From: Thauera chlorobenzoica | GTDB lineage: Bacteria; Pseudomonadota; Gammaproteobacteria; Burkholderiales; Rhodocyclaceae | Length of the DNA stretch: 64,000 nt | Direction of reading: 5' to 3' | Assembly (NCBI RefSeq): GCF_001922305.1 | Contig: NZ_CP018839.1 | Span: 1 to 64,000, forward strand | In this document: one piece after another, positions 1 through 14,300 of the stretch | Numbering within the stretch: position 1 is the stretch's first letter | Layout: each line of letters begins with the position of its first letter | Made by a program: the position numbers and the translations under genes | Notes under the pieces: model-generated | The model's database searches: none | What the model was told of the DNA's origin: nothing | What the model saw: only the letters and a program-made list of their open reading frames with translations

Positions 1-144
1 TGCCTGCGCTCACGAATGCCGCCGTCCGAGCGCAGCGCAGGTATCCTGCCCCCGATAGACCCGCCGCAAGGCAGCGTTGCGTGCGCATGCGCAACGCTCG
101 ACGCACGCCGAATGAACCTACCCGCCATCCGAAACGACATCGCC

Positions 145-1665
145 GTGACTCAAGATTTCTGGTCCTTCTGCCTGTCGCGCCTTGAACAGGAGCTGCCCCA
201 GCAGCAGTTCAACACCTGGATCAAGACCTTGCGGGCCGAAGCCGGCGAAACCGGCGCGTGGGTGCTGCTCGCGCCCAACCGTTTCGTGCTGCAGTGGGTG
301 CGCGAGCGCTACCTGCGCCGCATCCTCGAACTGGGAGAAGAATTCGCCGGTGTGCCGCTGCCGGTCGACCTGCAGCTGCCCGCCGCCGGCACGGCACGGA
401 GCGCGCGCCCCGCAGCTGCGGCCGGGCCGGCGCCCTCGCAGGCGTCGTCACCGTCGTCCTCGCCCGCCCCCCGGCCGGCGCCGGCCGACCCGATTCAGGC
501 CGTGCCCGCCCGCAGCGACGAGGCCAGCATGGCCGCGGGGGCGGCGCTCGATGGCCCCGCGGCCGCGCGCAGCCGGCGCAGCGCCGCACCGATGGCCGGC
601 GGCAAGGACGCCGAACCGTCGACCGGCCTCGAACTGGCCTACGAGAAAACCCGCCTCAACCCCGACTTCACCTTCGACACCCTGGTCACCGGCCGCGCCA
701 ACGACCTCGCCCGCGCCGCGGCGATGCAGGTGGCGCAGAATCCCGGCACCTCCTACAACCCGTTGTTCGTCTATGGCGGCGTCGGCCTGGGCAAGACCCA
801 CCTCGTGCACGCCATCGGCAACGCGGTGTTCCGCCACAACCCGCGCGCAGTGATCCGCTACGTGCACGTCGAGGACTACTACGCCGACGTCGTGCGCGCC
901 TATCAGCAGAAGAGCTTCGATGCGTTCAAGCGCTACTACCGCTCGCTCGACATGCTGATCATCGACGACATCCAGTTCTTCAACAACAAGAACCGGACCC
1001 AGGAAGAGTTCTTCCACGCCTTCAACGCGCTCACCGAGGCGCGCAAGCAGATCGTCATCACCTGCGACACCTACCCGAAGGACATCCAGGGCCTCGAAGA
1101 CCGCCTCATTTCCCGCTTCGACTGGGGCCTCACGGTGCAGATCGAGCCGCCCGAGCTCGAGATGCGCGTCGCCATCCTCAAGAAAAAAGCCGAAGCGCTG
1201 CGCGTGCTGGTCGACGACGACGTCGCCTTCCTCATCGCCAAGAACCTGCGCTCGAACGTGCGCGAGCTCGAAGGCGCGCTCAACAAGGTGGTCGCCTACG
1301 CCCGCTTCCACGGCCGCCAGATCGGCCTCGAGGTCGCCAAGGAAGCGCTCAAGGATCTGCTCCACGCGCACAACCGCCAGCTCTCGATCGAGCACATCCA
1401 GAAGACCGTCGCCGACTACTACAAGATCAAGGTCGCCGACATGCACTCCAAGAAGCGCACCCGGGTGATCGCGCGCCCGCGCCAGGTGGCGATGTGGCTG
1501 GCCAAGGAACTCACCCCGATGTCGCTGCCGGCGATCGGCGAAGCCTTCGGCGGGCGCGACCACACCACCGTGCTCCACGCCTGCCGCACGATCACCGAAC
1601 TGCGCCTCGGCGACCACCAGTTGAACCACGACGTTCACGTGCTCACCCAGGTCCTGCGCGGCTGA
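145..1665 (+). CDS. dnaA: Chromosomal replication initiator protein DnaA
   Basis: DnaA binds DnaA boxes at oriC, opens the duplex and helps load the DnaB helicase. The 506-residue product shows the four-domain layout: an N-terminal domain beginning [14 protein letters not shown], a long Ala/Pro-rich linker (about residues 75-155), an AAA+ domain with Walker A GGVGLGKT near residue 211 and Walker B LIIDD near 270, and a C-terminal DNA-binding domain with the signature [12 protein letters not shown] near 470. I chose the GTG at 145 because family members start at TQDFW; ATG 112 and an upstream in-frame ATG at 16 would add residues not typical of the family. It heads dnaA-dnaN-gyrB, so oriC is probably just upstream of the window. 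Confidence 0.97.
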   Translation: MTQDFWSFCLSRLEQELPQQQFNTWIKTLRAEAGETGAWVLLAPNRFVLQWVRERYLRRILELGEEFAGVPLPVDLQLPAAGTARSARPAAAAGPAPSQASSPSSSPAPRPAPADPIQAVPARSDEASMAAGAALDGPAAARSRRSAAPMAGGKDAEPSTGLELAYEKTRLNPDFTFDTLVTGRANDLARAAAMQVAQNPGTSYNPLFVYGGVGLGKTHLVHAIGNAVFRHNPRAVIRYVHVEDYYADVVRAYQQKSFDAFKRYYRSLDMLIIDDIQFFNNKNRTQEEFFHAFNALTEARKQIVITCDTYPKDIQGLEDRLISRFDWGLTVQIEPPELEMRVAILKKKAEALRVLVDDDVAFLIAKNLRSNVRELEGALNKVVAYARFHGRQIGLEVAKEALKDLLHAHNRQLSIEHIQKTVADYYKIKVADMHSKKRTRVIARPRQVAMWLAKELTPMSLPAIGEAFGGRDHTTVLHACRTITELRLGDHQLNHDVHVLTQVLRG

Positions 1666-1727
1666 ACCCACAGCGATGTTCCGTCCTTCACGCTTTCCCG
1701 ATCAACCTACTGACCCGGTCTGACGCC

Positions 1728-2849
1728 ATGCTCCTGCTCACCACCACCCGCGATGCGCTCCTCGCTCCGCTGCAGTCGGTTGCCGGCATCGTCGAAAAAC
1801 GCCACACCCTGCCGATCCTGTCCAACGTGCTGATCGAAAAGCACGGCGACCAGCTGACGATGCTCGCCACCGACATCGAGATCCAGATCCGCACCACCAC
1901 CGGCGGCCACATCGGCGGCGAGGACGTGGCGATCACCGTCGGTGCGCGCAAGCTGCAGGACATCCTGCGTGCGCTGCCCGACAGCGCCGACGTCAGCCTC
2001 GCCCTCGACGACAAGCGCCTCACGGTGAAGGCCGGCCGCAGCCGCTTCCAGCTCCAGACCCTGCCCGCCGCAGATTACCCGCAGCTGTCCCCACCCGACA
2101 GCGACGCCGCCCGCCTCACCATCGGCCAGCGCGCGTTCAAGCGCCAGCTCGCCCAGGTGTCCTACGCGATGGCGCAGCAGGACATCCGCTACTACCTCAA
2201 CGGCCTGCTGCTGATCGCCGACGGCGGCGAGCTGCGCATGGTCGCCACCGACGGCCACCGCCTGGCCTACGCCGCCGCCGCGCTCGAAGCGCCCTTCGAC
2301 GCGCAGGCCGGCACGCGCACCGAAGCGATCCTGCCGCGCAAGACCGTGCTCGAACTCGCCCGCCAGCTCGCCGACAGCGACGACCCGCTCGAAATCCTGC
2401 TCGCCGGCAACCAGGCGGTGTTCCGCTTCGGCCCGATCGAACTGGTCACCAAGCTCATCGACGGCAAGTTCCCCGACTACGAGCGCGTGATCCCGCAGGC
2501 CCATCCCAATCTGGTCAGCTTCGCCCGCCAGCCGCTCCTGGCCGCGCTGCAGCGCGCCGCGATCCTGACCACCGACAAGTTCCGCGGCGTGCGCATGGTG
2601 CTCGAAGACGGCGTGCTGAAGATCGTCAGCACCAACGCCGAGCAGGAAGAAGCCCATGACGAACTGGAAATCGACTACCACGGCGACAAGCTCGACATCG
2701 GCTTCAACGTCACCTACCTGCTCGACGTGCTCAACAACCTCAGCTCCGACACCATCGACTGGCACTTCAACGACGGCAACTCGAGCGTGCTGATCACGCT
2801 GCCGGGCAACGACCAGTTCAAGTACGTCGTGATGCCGATGCGGATCTGA
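1728..2849 (+). CDS. dnaN: DNA polymerase III beta subunit (sliding clamp)
   Basis: The beta clamp is a ring-shaped dimer that tethers DNA polymerase III and repair polymerases to DNA. The 373-residue product starts MLLLTTTRDALLAPLQSV and ends VVMPMRI, which is the conserved clamp C-terminus (usual length about 366-375). Landmarks include the KRHTLPILSNVLIE stretch near residue 25 and the TDGHRLA stretch of the second domain. The ATG at 1728 lies 62 bases after dnaA, so co-transcription is likely. A longer in-frame reading into dnaA exists but is only read-through of another frame. Confidence 0.97.
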   Translation: MLLLTTTRDALLAPLQSVAGIVEKRHTLPILSNVLIEKHGDQLTMLATDIEIQIRTTTGGHIGGEDVAITVGARKLQDILRALPDSADVSLALDDKRLTVKAGRSRFQLQTLPAADYPQLSPPDSDAARLTIGQRAFKRQLAQVSYAMAQQDIRYYLNGLLLIADGGELRMVATDGHRLAYAAAALEAPFDAQAGTRTEAILPRKTVLELARQLADSDDPLEILLAGNQAVFRFGPIELVTKLIDGKFPDYERVIPQAHPNLVSFARQPLLAALQRAAILTTDKFRGVRMVLEDGVLKIVSTNAEQEEAHDELEIDYHGDKLDIGFNVTYLLDVLNNLSSDTIDWHFNDGNSSVLITLPGNDQFKYVVMPMRI

Positions 2850-2853
2850 GTAG

Positions 2854-5400
<2,547 letters not shown>

Positions 5401-5464
5401 GTGAGTTGACACCCCTGGACATTGACCTACAACTCAACCAAGCCTAGACTTCGCTCCAACACGG

Positions 5465-5512
5465 CCCCTCTCGGTGACTCCGCTTCGGCGGGTTGCTGCT
5501 GAGGGGTTTTTT
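5465..5512 (+). terminator. Rho-independent terminator after gyrB
   Basis: CCCCTC (5465-5470) pairs with GAGGGG (5501-5506) and is followed at once by six T residues (5507-5512). The loop carries smaller GC pairings. It lies 65 bases after the gyrB stop and just before the convergent abi gene, so it closes the dnaA-dnaN-gyrB unit. Confidence 0.75.
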
Positions 5513-5523
5513 ACGTCCTGCGC

Positions 5524-6516
5524 TCACCACTCCGCCTCCCAATCCGGCGGCGCTCCCATGCCAGCCAGGTTCAGTTCCAGATGAGCGAGGTCCGGAAAGG
5601 CCAATAGGTGCGCCTTCATGCGCTCCGGCCAACTCGAGCGCGGATTGACCACAGCCAGCAGATGACGGGCGATCTTCAGCAGCAGGAAGCAACGCGCCCT
5701 GGCATGCGCGTCGGCTTCGAACGGTGCCACCCAAGGCACCTCCGACACCGGCGGTAGCTTGGGTTGATCGATGATGTTGCGGTTCCACAACCGGCTATGG
5801 TGGGCGCAGACATTGCGCAGGTAATTCAGACTGCGCAACCACCCTGCAAAGATCCGCCCATTGCTCACGCCGTACTGTCCGGCAATCGCATCCTGTTCCT
5901 CCACGCGCATGCCGCTGAACAAGGTCGACAAGGTGCCGAAGTCCCACACCTCACACGCCACCCAGATCGCCAGCGGCAAGCCGTATCTCGTCCGGTTGTG
6001 GCGGACGAACTCCTCCTTCGAGCGTCCGATCAACTGCGCATGTTTCGTCAGCCACTCATGATGCCCACTCAGACCGCTACCCTTGTCCAGCCGCCTGCTG
6101 AACTTTTCGTCAAACAGCTCGGGTGTCAGATAGGCGAAAGGATCAAGCTTCCCCAGCGCGTGGGACACATCCACCCGTAACGCGACCTCGATTCGTTCCA
6201 GTGCATCCATCGCGAGCAGACGCAGCTTCTTGTCGAACACATAGAGATCCACGGCGTTCTGGAAGGTCGCTCCGCGGCGGAAGGCATCCAATGCCATCCG
6301 CTCCACACGCACCTTCTCCGGCTTCTTCCCCTCCGTGTCCAGCATGCACGCCGGCTCGCTGCGCTCACGAAATGCAAACCAGTAACCGCTCAAGCGGTAG
6401 TAACCAATGCGTTCCAGGTAGTCGAGCGCCAGCTCCCGATCGGTAACGAACATGCCGCGTGCCATCAACTGATCGAGTTGATCGGCGTAACTCTTCCAGG
6501 GCTTGGGATAACTCAT
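5524..6516 (-). CDS. Abi_2 family (AbiF/AbiD-type) abortive infection protein
   Basis: The 330-residue product matches the Abi_2 family of phage abortive-infection proteins: it opens with a [18 protein letters not shown] stretch, continues with [14 protein letters not shown] near residue 35, and carries the HEPN-type ribonuclease motif R-x4-H (R234 N V C A H239, then H240). Family members are thought to act as RNases that stop growth of infected cells; AbiF proteins have been reported to work with a small RNA and to be related to Cas13, which I know from memory and cannot check here. It is convergent with gyrB and divergent from hsdM, at the edge of a restriction-modification island. Which exact Abi subtype it is cannot be decided from sequence alone. 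Confidence 0.85.
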   Translation of the reverse strand: MSYPKPWKSYADQLDQLMARGMFVTDRELALDYLERIGYYRLSGYWFAFRERSEPACMLDTEGKKPEKVRVERMALDAFRRGATFQNAVDLYVFDKKLRLLAMDALERIEVALRVDVSHALGKLDPFAYLTPELFDEKFSRRLDKGSGLSGHHEWLTKHAQLIGRSKEEFVRHNRTRYGLPLAIWVACEVWDFGTLSTLFSGMRVEEQDAIAGQYGVSNGRIFAGWLRSLNYLRNVCAHHSRLWNRNIIDQPKLPPVSEVPWVAPFEADAHARARCFLLLKIARHLLAVVNPRSSWPERMKAHLLAFPDLAHLELNLAGMGAPPDWEAEW

Positions 6517-6855
6517 TCAGCGTTTGATCGGACCAGAACACAGACACCGGCGCGCTCCAAAGGGAAAACACCCTGGGAGGCGCGGACCCGCTTGCAGATG
6601 AATGCTCCTCCGGTCAGGAGGGGCGCCGGAATCCTAGCACGTCAATCCCTTATGCATACTCCTAAAGCATGCACACACCACTTCCAGCCCCCTGCAGGTC
6701 GTTGCACAGAACCATCAGCCCGCCGCCCTTGGCGACGGCACTGTGTCATTCAGCGAGGAATGGATCAGACCCCTTCCAGAGCGCATCCGGGCAATGACAA
6801 GTGCCTTCCGGCAGAGCCAGTACAATTGCCGCATCAATCCAAACTCTCAGCAGAA
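6517..6855. other. Divergent intergenic region between abi and hsdM
   Basis: These 339 bases contain no convincing gene. They hold the abi leader hairpin, a second short stem CTCCT/AGGAG (6605-6609 with 6616-6620), a TACAAT box at 6821-6826 that could be the -10 element for hsdM on the plus strand, and a locally less GC-rich patch around 6640-6680. Both divergent promoters must lie here. Confidence 0.5.
6551..6584 (-). ncRNA. Strong hairpin upstream of the abi gene, candidate structured RNA
   Basis: On the plus strand CGCGCTCC (6551-6558) can pair with GGA-G-GCGCG (6576-6584, one bulged G), and inside it AGGG (6561-6564) pairs with CCCT (6571-6574) around an AAAACA loop. The result is a 12-bp two-part stem, 35-68 bases upstream of the abi start codon and on its transcribed 5' side. 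It could be a leader hairpin, or part of a small RNA of the type reported with AbiF proteins. Only the pairing is seen; the RNA role is inference. Confidence 0.35.
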
Positions 6856-8411
<1,556 letters not shown>

Positions 8412-8415
<4 letters not shown>

Positions 8416-9659
8416 CTTGGAGGGAGCTGACGTTAGGTGATTGCGTGACTCTGCAATCCGGCGGTACCCCATCAAAGGCTAACGCTGCGTACTGGTCAGG
8501 TCCGGTGGCGTGGGTGTCTGCCAAGGACATGACCACTCTCCGTTTGCAGGACACCGAGGACCATGTGTCGGTCGAAGCCATCGGCAACGGTACTCGACTT
8601 GTTCAGAAAGGGACGCTGCTGGCAGTCGTCAGAGGTATGAGCCTCGCCAAAGAGTTTCGGATTGTCGAGGTGCAGCGGCCAATGGCATTCAATCAGGACG
8701 TCAAAGCCATCATTCCCCGGGATGGCGTTGACTCCAGATTCATTCTGTACTCGTTACTTGCTCGAAGGGAGTATGTCCTCGGTATTGCGGACGAAGCGGC
8801 TCACGGGACCAAGCGACTGCAAACGGATCGGTTTTTGGCTGTTCCCGTTTCTTTGCCCAATCTCCCCATGCAGCGCCGCATCGCCTCCATCCTGTCCGCC
8901 TACGACGACCTGATCGAAAACAACACGCGACGGATCGCCATCCTTGAGGAAATGGCGCGACGAATCTTTGAGGAGTGGTTCGTCCGATTCCGTTTTCCGG
9001 GGCATGAGCAGGTGAAGATGGTGGAGTCGGAGCTGGGGTTGATCCCGGAGGGGTGGAAAGTCCAGACGGTAGAGCAGGCCTTCCAGATCCTCGGTGGCGG
9101 CACTCCCTCGAAGGCCGAGCCCGCTTACTGGGAGGGAGGCACGATCAACTGGTATTCGCCCACCGATCTAACAAGAGCGGGAACGTCCTTCATGGAGCAA
9201 TCGGCTGACAGGATCACGGCGCTTGGACTGGCGAAAAGCTCGGCGAAGCTCTTCCCTCCGATGTCGGTGATGCTGACAAGCAGGGCGACTATCGGTGTAG
9301 TAGCGGTAAATACGAACGAGGCCTGTACAAACCAAGGTTTCATCACCTGTCTTCCGAACAGCGATTACCCCCTGTGGTTGCTCTATCACTGGTTGAAAGC
9401 CAACGTCGAGACGTTCATCGGCTTGGGCACAGGCGCAACCTTCAAGGAGATCACGAAGGGCACGTTCAAGGGGATCAGACTGCTTGTGCCGCCACAAGAC
9501 CTAGTCGGCGCGTTCTCTTCGACTGCCGAACAGTTGATGCTGCTGTCGCTGAACCTGCAAAGAAAGAACCGGAACCTCCGCGCCACCCGCGACCTCCTGC
9601 TCCCCAAGCTGATCTCCGGCGAGCTCGACGTCTCCAAGCTCCCCGAACCGACCGTGTGA
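8412..9659 (+). CDS. hsdS: Type I restriction-modification system, specificity subunit HsdS
   Basis: HsdS chooses the split DNA target recognised by the M2S and R2M2S complexes. The 415-residue product has two half-repeats: target recognition domain 1 opens with [14 protein letters not shown] and domain 2 (from about residue 215) with [14 protein letters not shown]. Each half ends in a conserved helix: [18 protein letters not shown] in the centre and the [19 protein letters not shown] stretch at the C-terminus. The gene overlaps hsdM by ATGA. Base composition drops clearly inside the two recognition domains compared with hsdM and hsdR, as expected where recognition domains are exchanged between strains. 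The target sequence cannot be predicted from this alone. Confidence 0.94.
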
Positions 9660-9671
9660 GGAGGTATCGAC

Positions 9672-9941
9672 ATGCCCGTCATCTCGATGTTTTTCGGCCT
9701 GATCATCCGCATGTACTTCTTCGATACCGATCGTCACCACGAGCCGCATTTCCATGTCGAGTATGGTGAATTCGAGGCGGTGTTTGCGATCCAAAGTGGT
9801 GAGTTGCTTGTCGGAGACCTCCCGACCGCGAAACGCCGGCTGGTGCAGGCCTGGATCGAAATACACCGCGAAGACCTCCTGGCCGACTGGAGGCTCGCAG
9901 TCGAGGGCAAGGAGTTGTTCAGAATCGACCCGTTGAAGTGA
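9672..9941 (+). CDS. DUF4160 family protein (first copy), putative toxin-antitoxin component
   Basis: This 89-residue product has the DUF4160 pattern: a MPVIS start, a hydrophobic stretch with RMYFFD, then EPHFHVEYGE with closely spaced histidines near residue 25, and a C-terminal DWRLA segment. DUF4160 genes are commonly found next to DUF2442 genes and the pair is regarded as a putative type II toxin-antitoxin system; I do not know the biochemical activity. It begins 12 bases after hsdS with a GAGG ribosome site and is followed 11 bases later by a DUF2442 gene. A second, related copy lies at 10765. Confidence 0.8.
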   Translation: MPVISMFFGLIIRMYFFDTDRHHEPHFHVEYGEFEAVFAIQSGELLVGDLPTAKRRLVQAWIEIHREDLLADWRLAVEGKELFRIDPLK

Positions 9942-9952
9942 GGAGTCTGTCC

Positions 9953-10231
9953 ATGTCACCGCGCATCGCCACCGTCAAACCCCTTCCCCAGGCCAGGTTG
10001 CTGCTCGGCTTCAGCAACGGCGAGCAGCGGCTCTTCGACGCTTCCGCCTATCTGGACAAAGGCATTTTCACCCAGCTTCGCGACCCCGATTACTTCGACC
10101 GGGTTCGCGTCGTGGGCGGTCATGTGGAATGGCCGGGAGGCCAGGACTTCAGCCCGGATACCCTGTATCTTCGCAGCGACCCGACCGCGACACCGTGCGA
10201 TCCTGCCCGGGACATGCAGGGCACAGCATGA
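9953..10231 (+). CDS. DUF2442 family protein (first copy), putative partner of DUF4160
   Basis: The 92-residue product shows the DUF2442 pattern: short beta strands with LLLGFSNGEQRLFDASAYL, an FTQLRDPDYFDRVRV segment and a GGHVEWPGGQDFSPDTLY segment. DUF2442 proteins are the usual neighbours of DUF4160 and are suggested to be DNA-binding or antitoxin-like, which is family knowledge rather than something proven here. ATG 9953 is preferred over the in-frame GTG at 9938 because a GGAG sits at the right distance. The stop overlaps the next start (ATGA). Confidence 0.75.
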   Translation: MSPRIATVKPLPQARLLLGFSNGEQRLFDASAYLDKGIFTQLRDPDYFDRVRVVGGHVEWPGGQDFSPDTLYLRSDPTATPCDPARDMQGTA

Positions 10232-10485
10232 TCAAGCTCGTTCACATCGAACCCGCGAGCGACTTCCAGCTCCGGCTGCGCTTCTCCGACGGCCGCCGGG
10301 GCGTGTTCGAGGGCCGGACGCTACTGCAGCGCACCGGCCCCTTGCTGGATGTGCTGCGCGATCCGGCGTATTTTGGCCGTGCCTTCATCGACGCCGGCGC
10401 CCTGTGCTGGCCCAATGGCCTGAGCCTGTCGCCGGCGCGGGTACGCGAACAGTGCAGCATCGAAGCAGCAGAGACTTTTCGCTGA
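10228..10485 (+). CDS. DUF2442 family protein (second copy)
   Basis: This 85-residue product resembles the preceding gene and the DUF2442 family: LRLRFSDGRRGVFEGRTLL, then VLRDPAYFGRAFI and a CWPNGLSLSPARV segment matching the W-P-x-G pattern of the family. Its start overlaps the previous stop by 4 bases, so the two are translationally coupled. Two DUF2442 genes in tandem after one DUF4160 gene suggests duplication or loss of a partner. Confidence 0.75.
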   Translation: MIKLVHIEPASDFQLRLRFSDGRRGVFEGRTLLQRTGPLLDVLRDPAYFGRAFIDAGALCWPNGLSLSPARVREQCSIEAAETFR

Positions 10486-10509
10486 CCTTCCTGCAAGGAA
10501 TGCCCACTC

Positions 10510-10752
10510 ATGAATACCGACCTCGAGCAACGCATCACCTTCAACTCCAGACAGTGCGGTGCTCAGCCCTGCATTCGTGGCATGAGAGTCCGCGTGGCGG
10601 ATGTGCTCGAAATGTTGGCTCAGGGCGTCGAGGAGGAAGAGATGCTGGCCGACTTTCCTGACCTGGAGCCTGCAGACATCCGGGCGTGCCTGCACTTTGC
10701 GGCCAGACTTGCCGACAAGGCGTCGAATCACGCGCTCCGGCAAGCAAGCTGA
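10510..10752 (+). CDS. DUF433 family antitoxin-like protein
   Basis: The 80-residue product has the DUF433 pattern: RITFNSRQCGAQPCIRGMRV near the N-terminus (compare the usual G-x-P-x-I/V-x-G-T-R), followed by a helix-turn-helix-like VADVLEMLAQGVEEEEML and a DIRACLHFAA helix. DUF433 proteins are usually antitoxins paired with a DUF5615 PIN-like toxin placed directly downstream. No such toxin follows here; a DUF4160 gene does. It may be an orphan or a partner recruited by this cassette. Confidence 0.8.
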   Translation: MNTDLEQRITFNSRQCGAQPCIRGMRVRVADVLEMLAQGVEEEEMLADFPDLEPADIRACLHFAARLADKASNHALRQAS

Positions 10753-10764
10753 GAGGATCTCCCC

Positions 10765-11022
10765 ATGCCGATTATCAGTCGCTTTCTCGGCATCCTGATC
10801 TCCATGTACTGGAACGATCATGCGCCGCCTCATTTCCATGCGCGCTACGGTGAATACGAGATCACCGTCGATATCCTGACCGGAGTCGTCAGCGGGGCTT
10901 TCCCGAAGCGTGCCCTTCGGCTTGTATTGGAGTGGTATGACCAGCACCAAACCGAACTGATGGAGAACTGGGAACTCTGCCGCCGTGCCGAGATGCCAAA
11001 ACCCATAGAACCGCTGGAGTGA
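10765..11022 (+). CDS. DUF4160 family protein (second copy)
   Basis: The 85-residue product is a diverged copy of the protein at 9672: MPIIS start, SMYWNDHAPPHFHARYGEY near residue 15 with the His-Phe-His signature, and NWELC near the C-terminus. It begins 12 bases after the DUF433 gene behind a GAGGA ribosome site, and its stop overlaps the next ATG (TGATG). The same role as the first copy is inferred: one half of a DUF4160/DUF2442 pair. Confidence 0.8.
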   Translation: MPIISRFLGILISMYWNDHAPPHFHARYGEYEITVDILTGVVSGAFPKRALRLVLEWYDQHQTELMENWELCRRAEMPKPIEPLE

Positions 11023-11330
11023 TGACGATGTTCCTGCACATTACCGATGCCCATCCGCTTCACGACTACGTCGTGGCGGTCCGTTTCGACAACGGTGAGA
11101 GCGGTCAGGCAGACTTGCTGCCTGCGCTGCAGGGGCCGATGTTCGCGCCCTTGCTCGATCAGGCGCTCTTCAAGGCGCTGTGCGTCGATCCGGAGTTGAA
11201 AACCATCGTCTGGCCGAATGGCGCGGATCTGGCGCCGGAGTATGTCTACTTCCTTGCCTTCCGCGATCGCCCGGAGTTGCAGCGGACGTTTGCGAACTGG
11301 GGTTATCTGGCGGAATCCGTGTCCCACTGA
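11022..11330 (+). CDS. DUF2442 family protein (third copy)
   Basis: The 102-residue product carries AVRFDNGESGQADLLPAL, then a TIVWPNGADLAPEYVY segment matching the W-P-N-G motif of the DUF2442 family. It is the partner of the DUF4160 gene just upstream, whose stop it overlaps. ATG 11022 was chosen; GTG 11019 and ATG 11028 are in-frame alternatives. It ends 18 bases before hsdR, so the whole cassette is on the hsd transcript or uses internal promoters. Confidence 0.75.
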   Translation: MTMFLHITDAHPLHDYVVAVRFDNGESGQADLLPALQGPMFAPLLDQALFKALCVDPELKTIVWPNGADLAPEYVYFLAFRDRPELQRTFANWGYLAESVSH

Positions 11331-11348
11331 AGGGACGCCTGGCCACCC

Positions 11349-14300
11349 ATGACCACCCTCCTCACCGCCCGCGAAGTCACCGCCACCTACGGCGAACTCG
11401 TTCTCGTCGAGTTGCCCGCGATGGACTGTTTCGCTTCCCTGGGGTGGGAGGTCGCCAACCTCTACGACGAAACTTTCGGCGTCGACGGCACCGAAGGCCG
11501 CAAGTCCTCCGCCGAGGTCATCCTGGTGCCGCGCTTGCGACGGGCACTGGAGCGCATCAACCCCGGCTACCCGGCCACCGCCTACGAACAGGCCATAGAG
11601 CAGCTCACCGAGGACCGCTCCAAGCAGATCCCGGTGAACGCCAACCAGGTTTTCTACACGCTGCTGCGCGAGCGGGTGAAGGTGGAGATCGCCGACGAGG
11701 ACGGCAACCCGCAGACGGTCGAACTGTCGGTCATCGACTGGAACACCCCGGACAACAACGACTTCTTCCTCGCCCAGCAGATGTGGGTGTCGGGGGAGAT
11801 GTACAAGCGTCGCTGTGACCTGCTCGGCTTCGTCAATGGCATCCCGCTGGTCTTCGTCGAGCTGAAGGGGCCGCATGTGCCGCTGAAGTCGGCCTACGAC
11901 GACAACCTGAAGGACTACAAGGGCCAGAGCATCCCGCAGCTCTTCCACCCCAACGCCTTCATCCTGCTGTCGAACGGCTCGCAGACCCGCGTCGGCACGC
12001 TGACCAGCCCGTGGGAACACTTCTTCGAGTGGCGGCGGATCGACGACGAGACCGAGGCGGGTTCGACCTCGCTGGAGACCGCGATCCGGGGCCTGTGCGA
12101 CAAGCGGCGGCTGCTCGACCTCGTCGAGAACTTTACCGTGTTCGAGACGGCGCGGGGCGGGCTGATCAAGAAGGTGGCCAAGAACCACCAGTACCTCGGG
12201 GTGAACAAGGCCATCGCCCAGATGGTGAAGCTGCGTGAGTCCGGCGACCGCGAGGCGGCGAAGAAGCTCGGCGTGTTCTGGCACACCCAGGGCAGCGGCA
12301 AGAGCCTGTCGATGGTGTTCTTCACCCAGAAGGTGCTGCGCAAGCTCCCCGGCAAGTGGACCTTCGTGATGGTCACCGACCGGGCCGAACTCGACGACCA
12401 GATCTACAAGACCTTCACCGCCACCGGGGCGATCACCGGGGCCGAGGTGCAGGCGACCAGCGCCGAGAACCTCAAGGCATTGCTGCGCGAGGACCACCGC
12501 TACGTCTTCAGCCTGATCCAGAAATTCCGCACCGACAAGGGCGAGGCCTACCCGAAGATTTCTGAGCGGGACGACATCATCGTCATCACCGACGAGGCGC
12601 ACCGCAGCCAGTACGACGTGTTCGCGCTCAACATGCGCAACGCCCTGCCCAATGCCGCCTTCCTCGGCTTCACCGGCACCCCGCTGATTGCCGGGGAGGA
12701 AGAGCGCACCCGCGAGGTGTTCGGCGACTATGTGTCGGTGTATGACTTCGCCCGCTCCATCGAGGACGGCGCCACGGTGCCGCTGTACTACGAGAACCGC
12801 AGCCCCGAGCTGCAGATCATCAACGACCACCTCAACCGCGACATCGAGCGCCTGCTGGAAGAGGCGGAACTCGACGAGGCGCAGGAGAAGAAGCTGGAGC
12901 GGGAGTTTGCCCGCGAATACCACCTGATCACCCGCGACGACCGCCTGGAGACCATCGCCGCCGATCTGGTGAAGCACTTCCTCGGTCGCGGCTACCGGGG
13001 CAAGGCCATGATGGTCTGCATCGACAAGGCCACGGCGGTGCGGATGTACGACAAGGTGCAGACGCACTGGAAGAAGCACCTGGCCGAGCTGGAAGCGCAA
13101 CGCAAGACCGCCAGCGGAGACGCCCGGGAGACGCTCGCCGACAAGATCATGGTGATGCAAACCACCGACATGGCCGTGGTGGTGTCGCAGTCGCAGAACG
13201 AGATCGAGGAGCTGAAGGAAAAGGGCCTCGACATCGTCCCGCACCGCCAGCGCATGGTCGGCGAGAACCTGGACGAGCAGTTCAAGGACCCCGATGGCCA
13301 ACTGCGGCTGGTCTTCGTCTGCGCGATGTGGATCACCGGCTTCGACGTGCCGACCTGCTCCACGCTCTATCTCGACAAACCGATGCGCAACCACACCCTG
13401 ATGCAGACCATCGCCAGGGCGAACCGGGTCGCACCGGGCAAGACCGCCGGCCTCATCGTCGATTACGTGGGCATCTTCCGTAACCTCCAGGACGCCCTGC
13501 GCATCTACGCCAAGCCCAACCAGCCGGGGCAGCTGCCGATCAAGGACAAGGCGGCGCTGGTCGAGCAACTCGAAGGGCTGCTGCGCGACGCGCAATCGTT
13601 GTGCACCGGCCTCGGCATCGACCTGACGGGCATCGTGAGCACCCCTCCCGCACAGCGCCTGGAAGCCCTGCAGAAGGCCATGGACGTGATCCTCGAAGCC
13701 GGGGAAGACAAGACCAAGGCCTACCTGCTGCTCGCCGGTCAGGTGGCGCGCACCTTCAAGGCCATCCTCCCCGACGCGGAAGCCAACGCCCATGCGCCGA
13801 CCTCGGTGCTGGTCGCCTATCTCGGGGCGATGATCAAGGCCCTGCGTCCGCCACCGGACATCGCCGGGGTGATGAACGACCTCGATGCCCTGCTCGACGA
13901 CTCCATCGCCACCGAGGGCTACCGCATCGGCGCGCGACCGGAAGCCGAGGCCCTGATCGACCTGTCGCAGATCGACTTCGCCGCCCTGCAGCAGAAGTTC
14001 GAGGAAGGCAGGAAGGCCACCGAGACCGAGAAGCTGAAGGGGCAGATCGAGAAGAAGCTCGACACGATGGTCCGCGAGAACAAGGGCCGGATCGACTTCC
14101 TGGAGAAGTTCCAGAAGCTCATCGAGTCCTACAACTCATCCAGCCACAACCTGGAGGCCTTCTTCAAGGAGCTGATGCACTTCGCCCAGAACCTCACCCA
14201 GGAGGAACAGCGGGCCACCCGCGAGAACCTGAGCGAGGAAGAGCTGGCCATCTTCGATCTCCTGACCCAGCCCGAACCCGAGCTGACCGAGAAGGAGAAG

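Noticed and set aside
10845..13793. Minus-strand open frame of 982 codons opposite hsdR
   Set aside because: Shadow of hsdR and of the second DUF4160 gene; no recognisable domain, composition typical of antisense in high-GC DNA.
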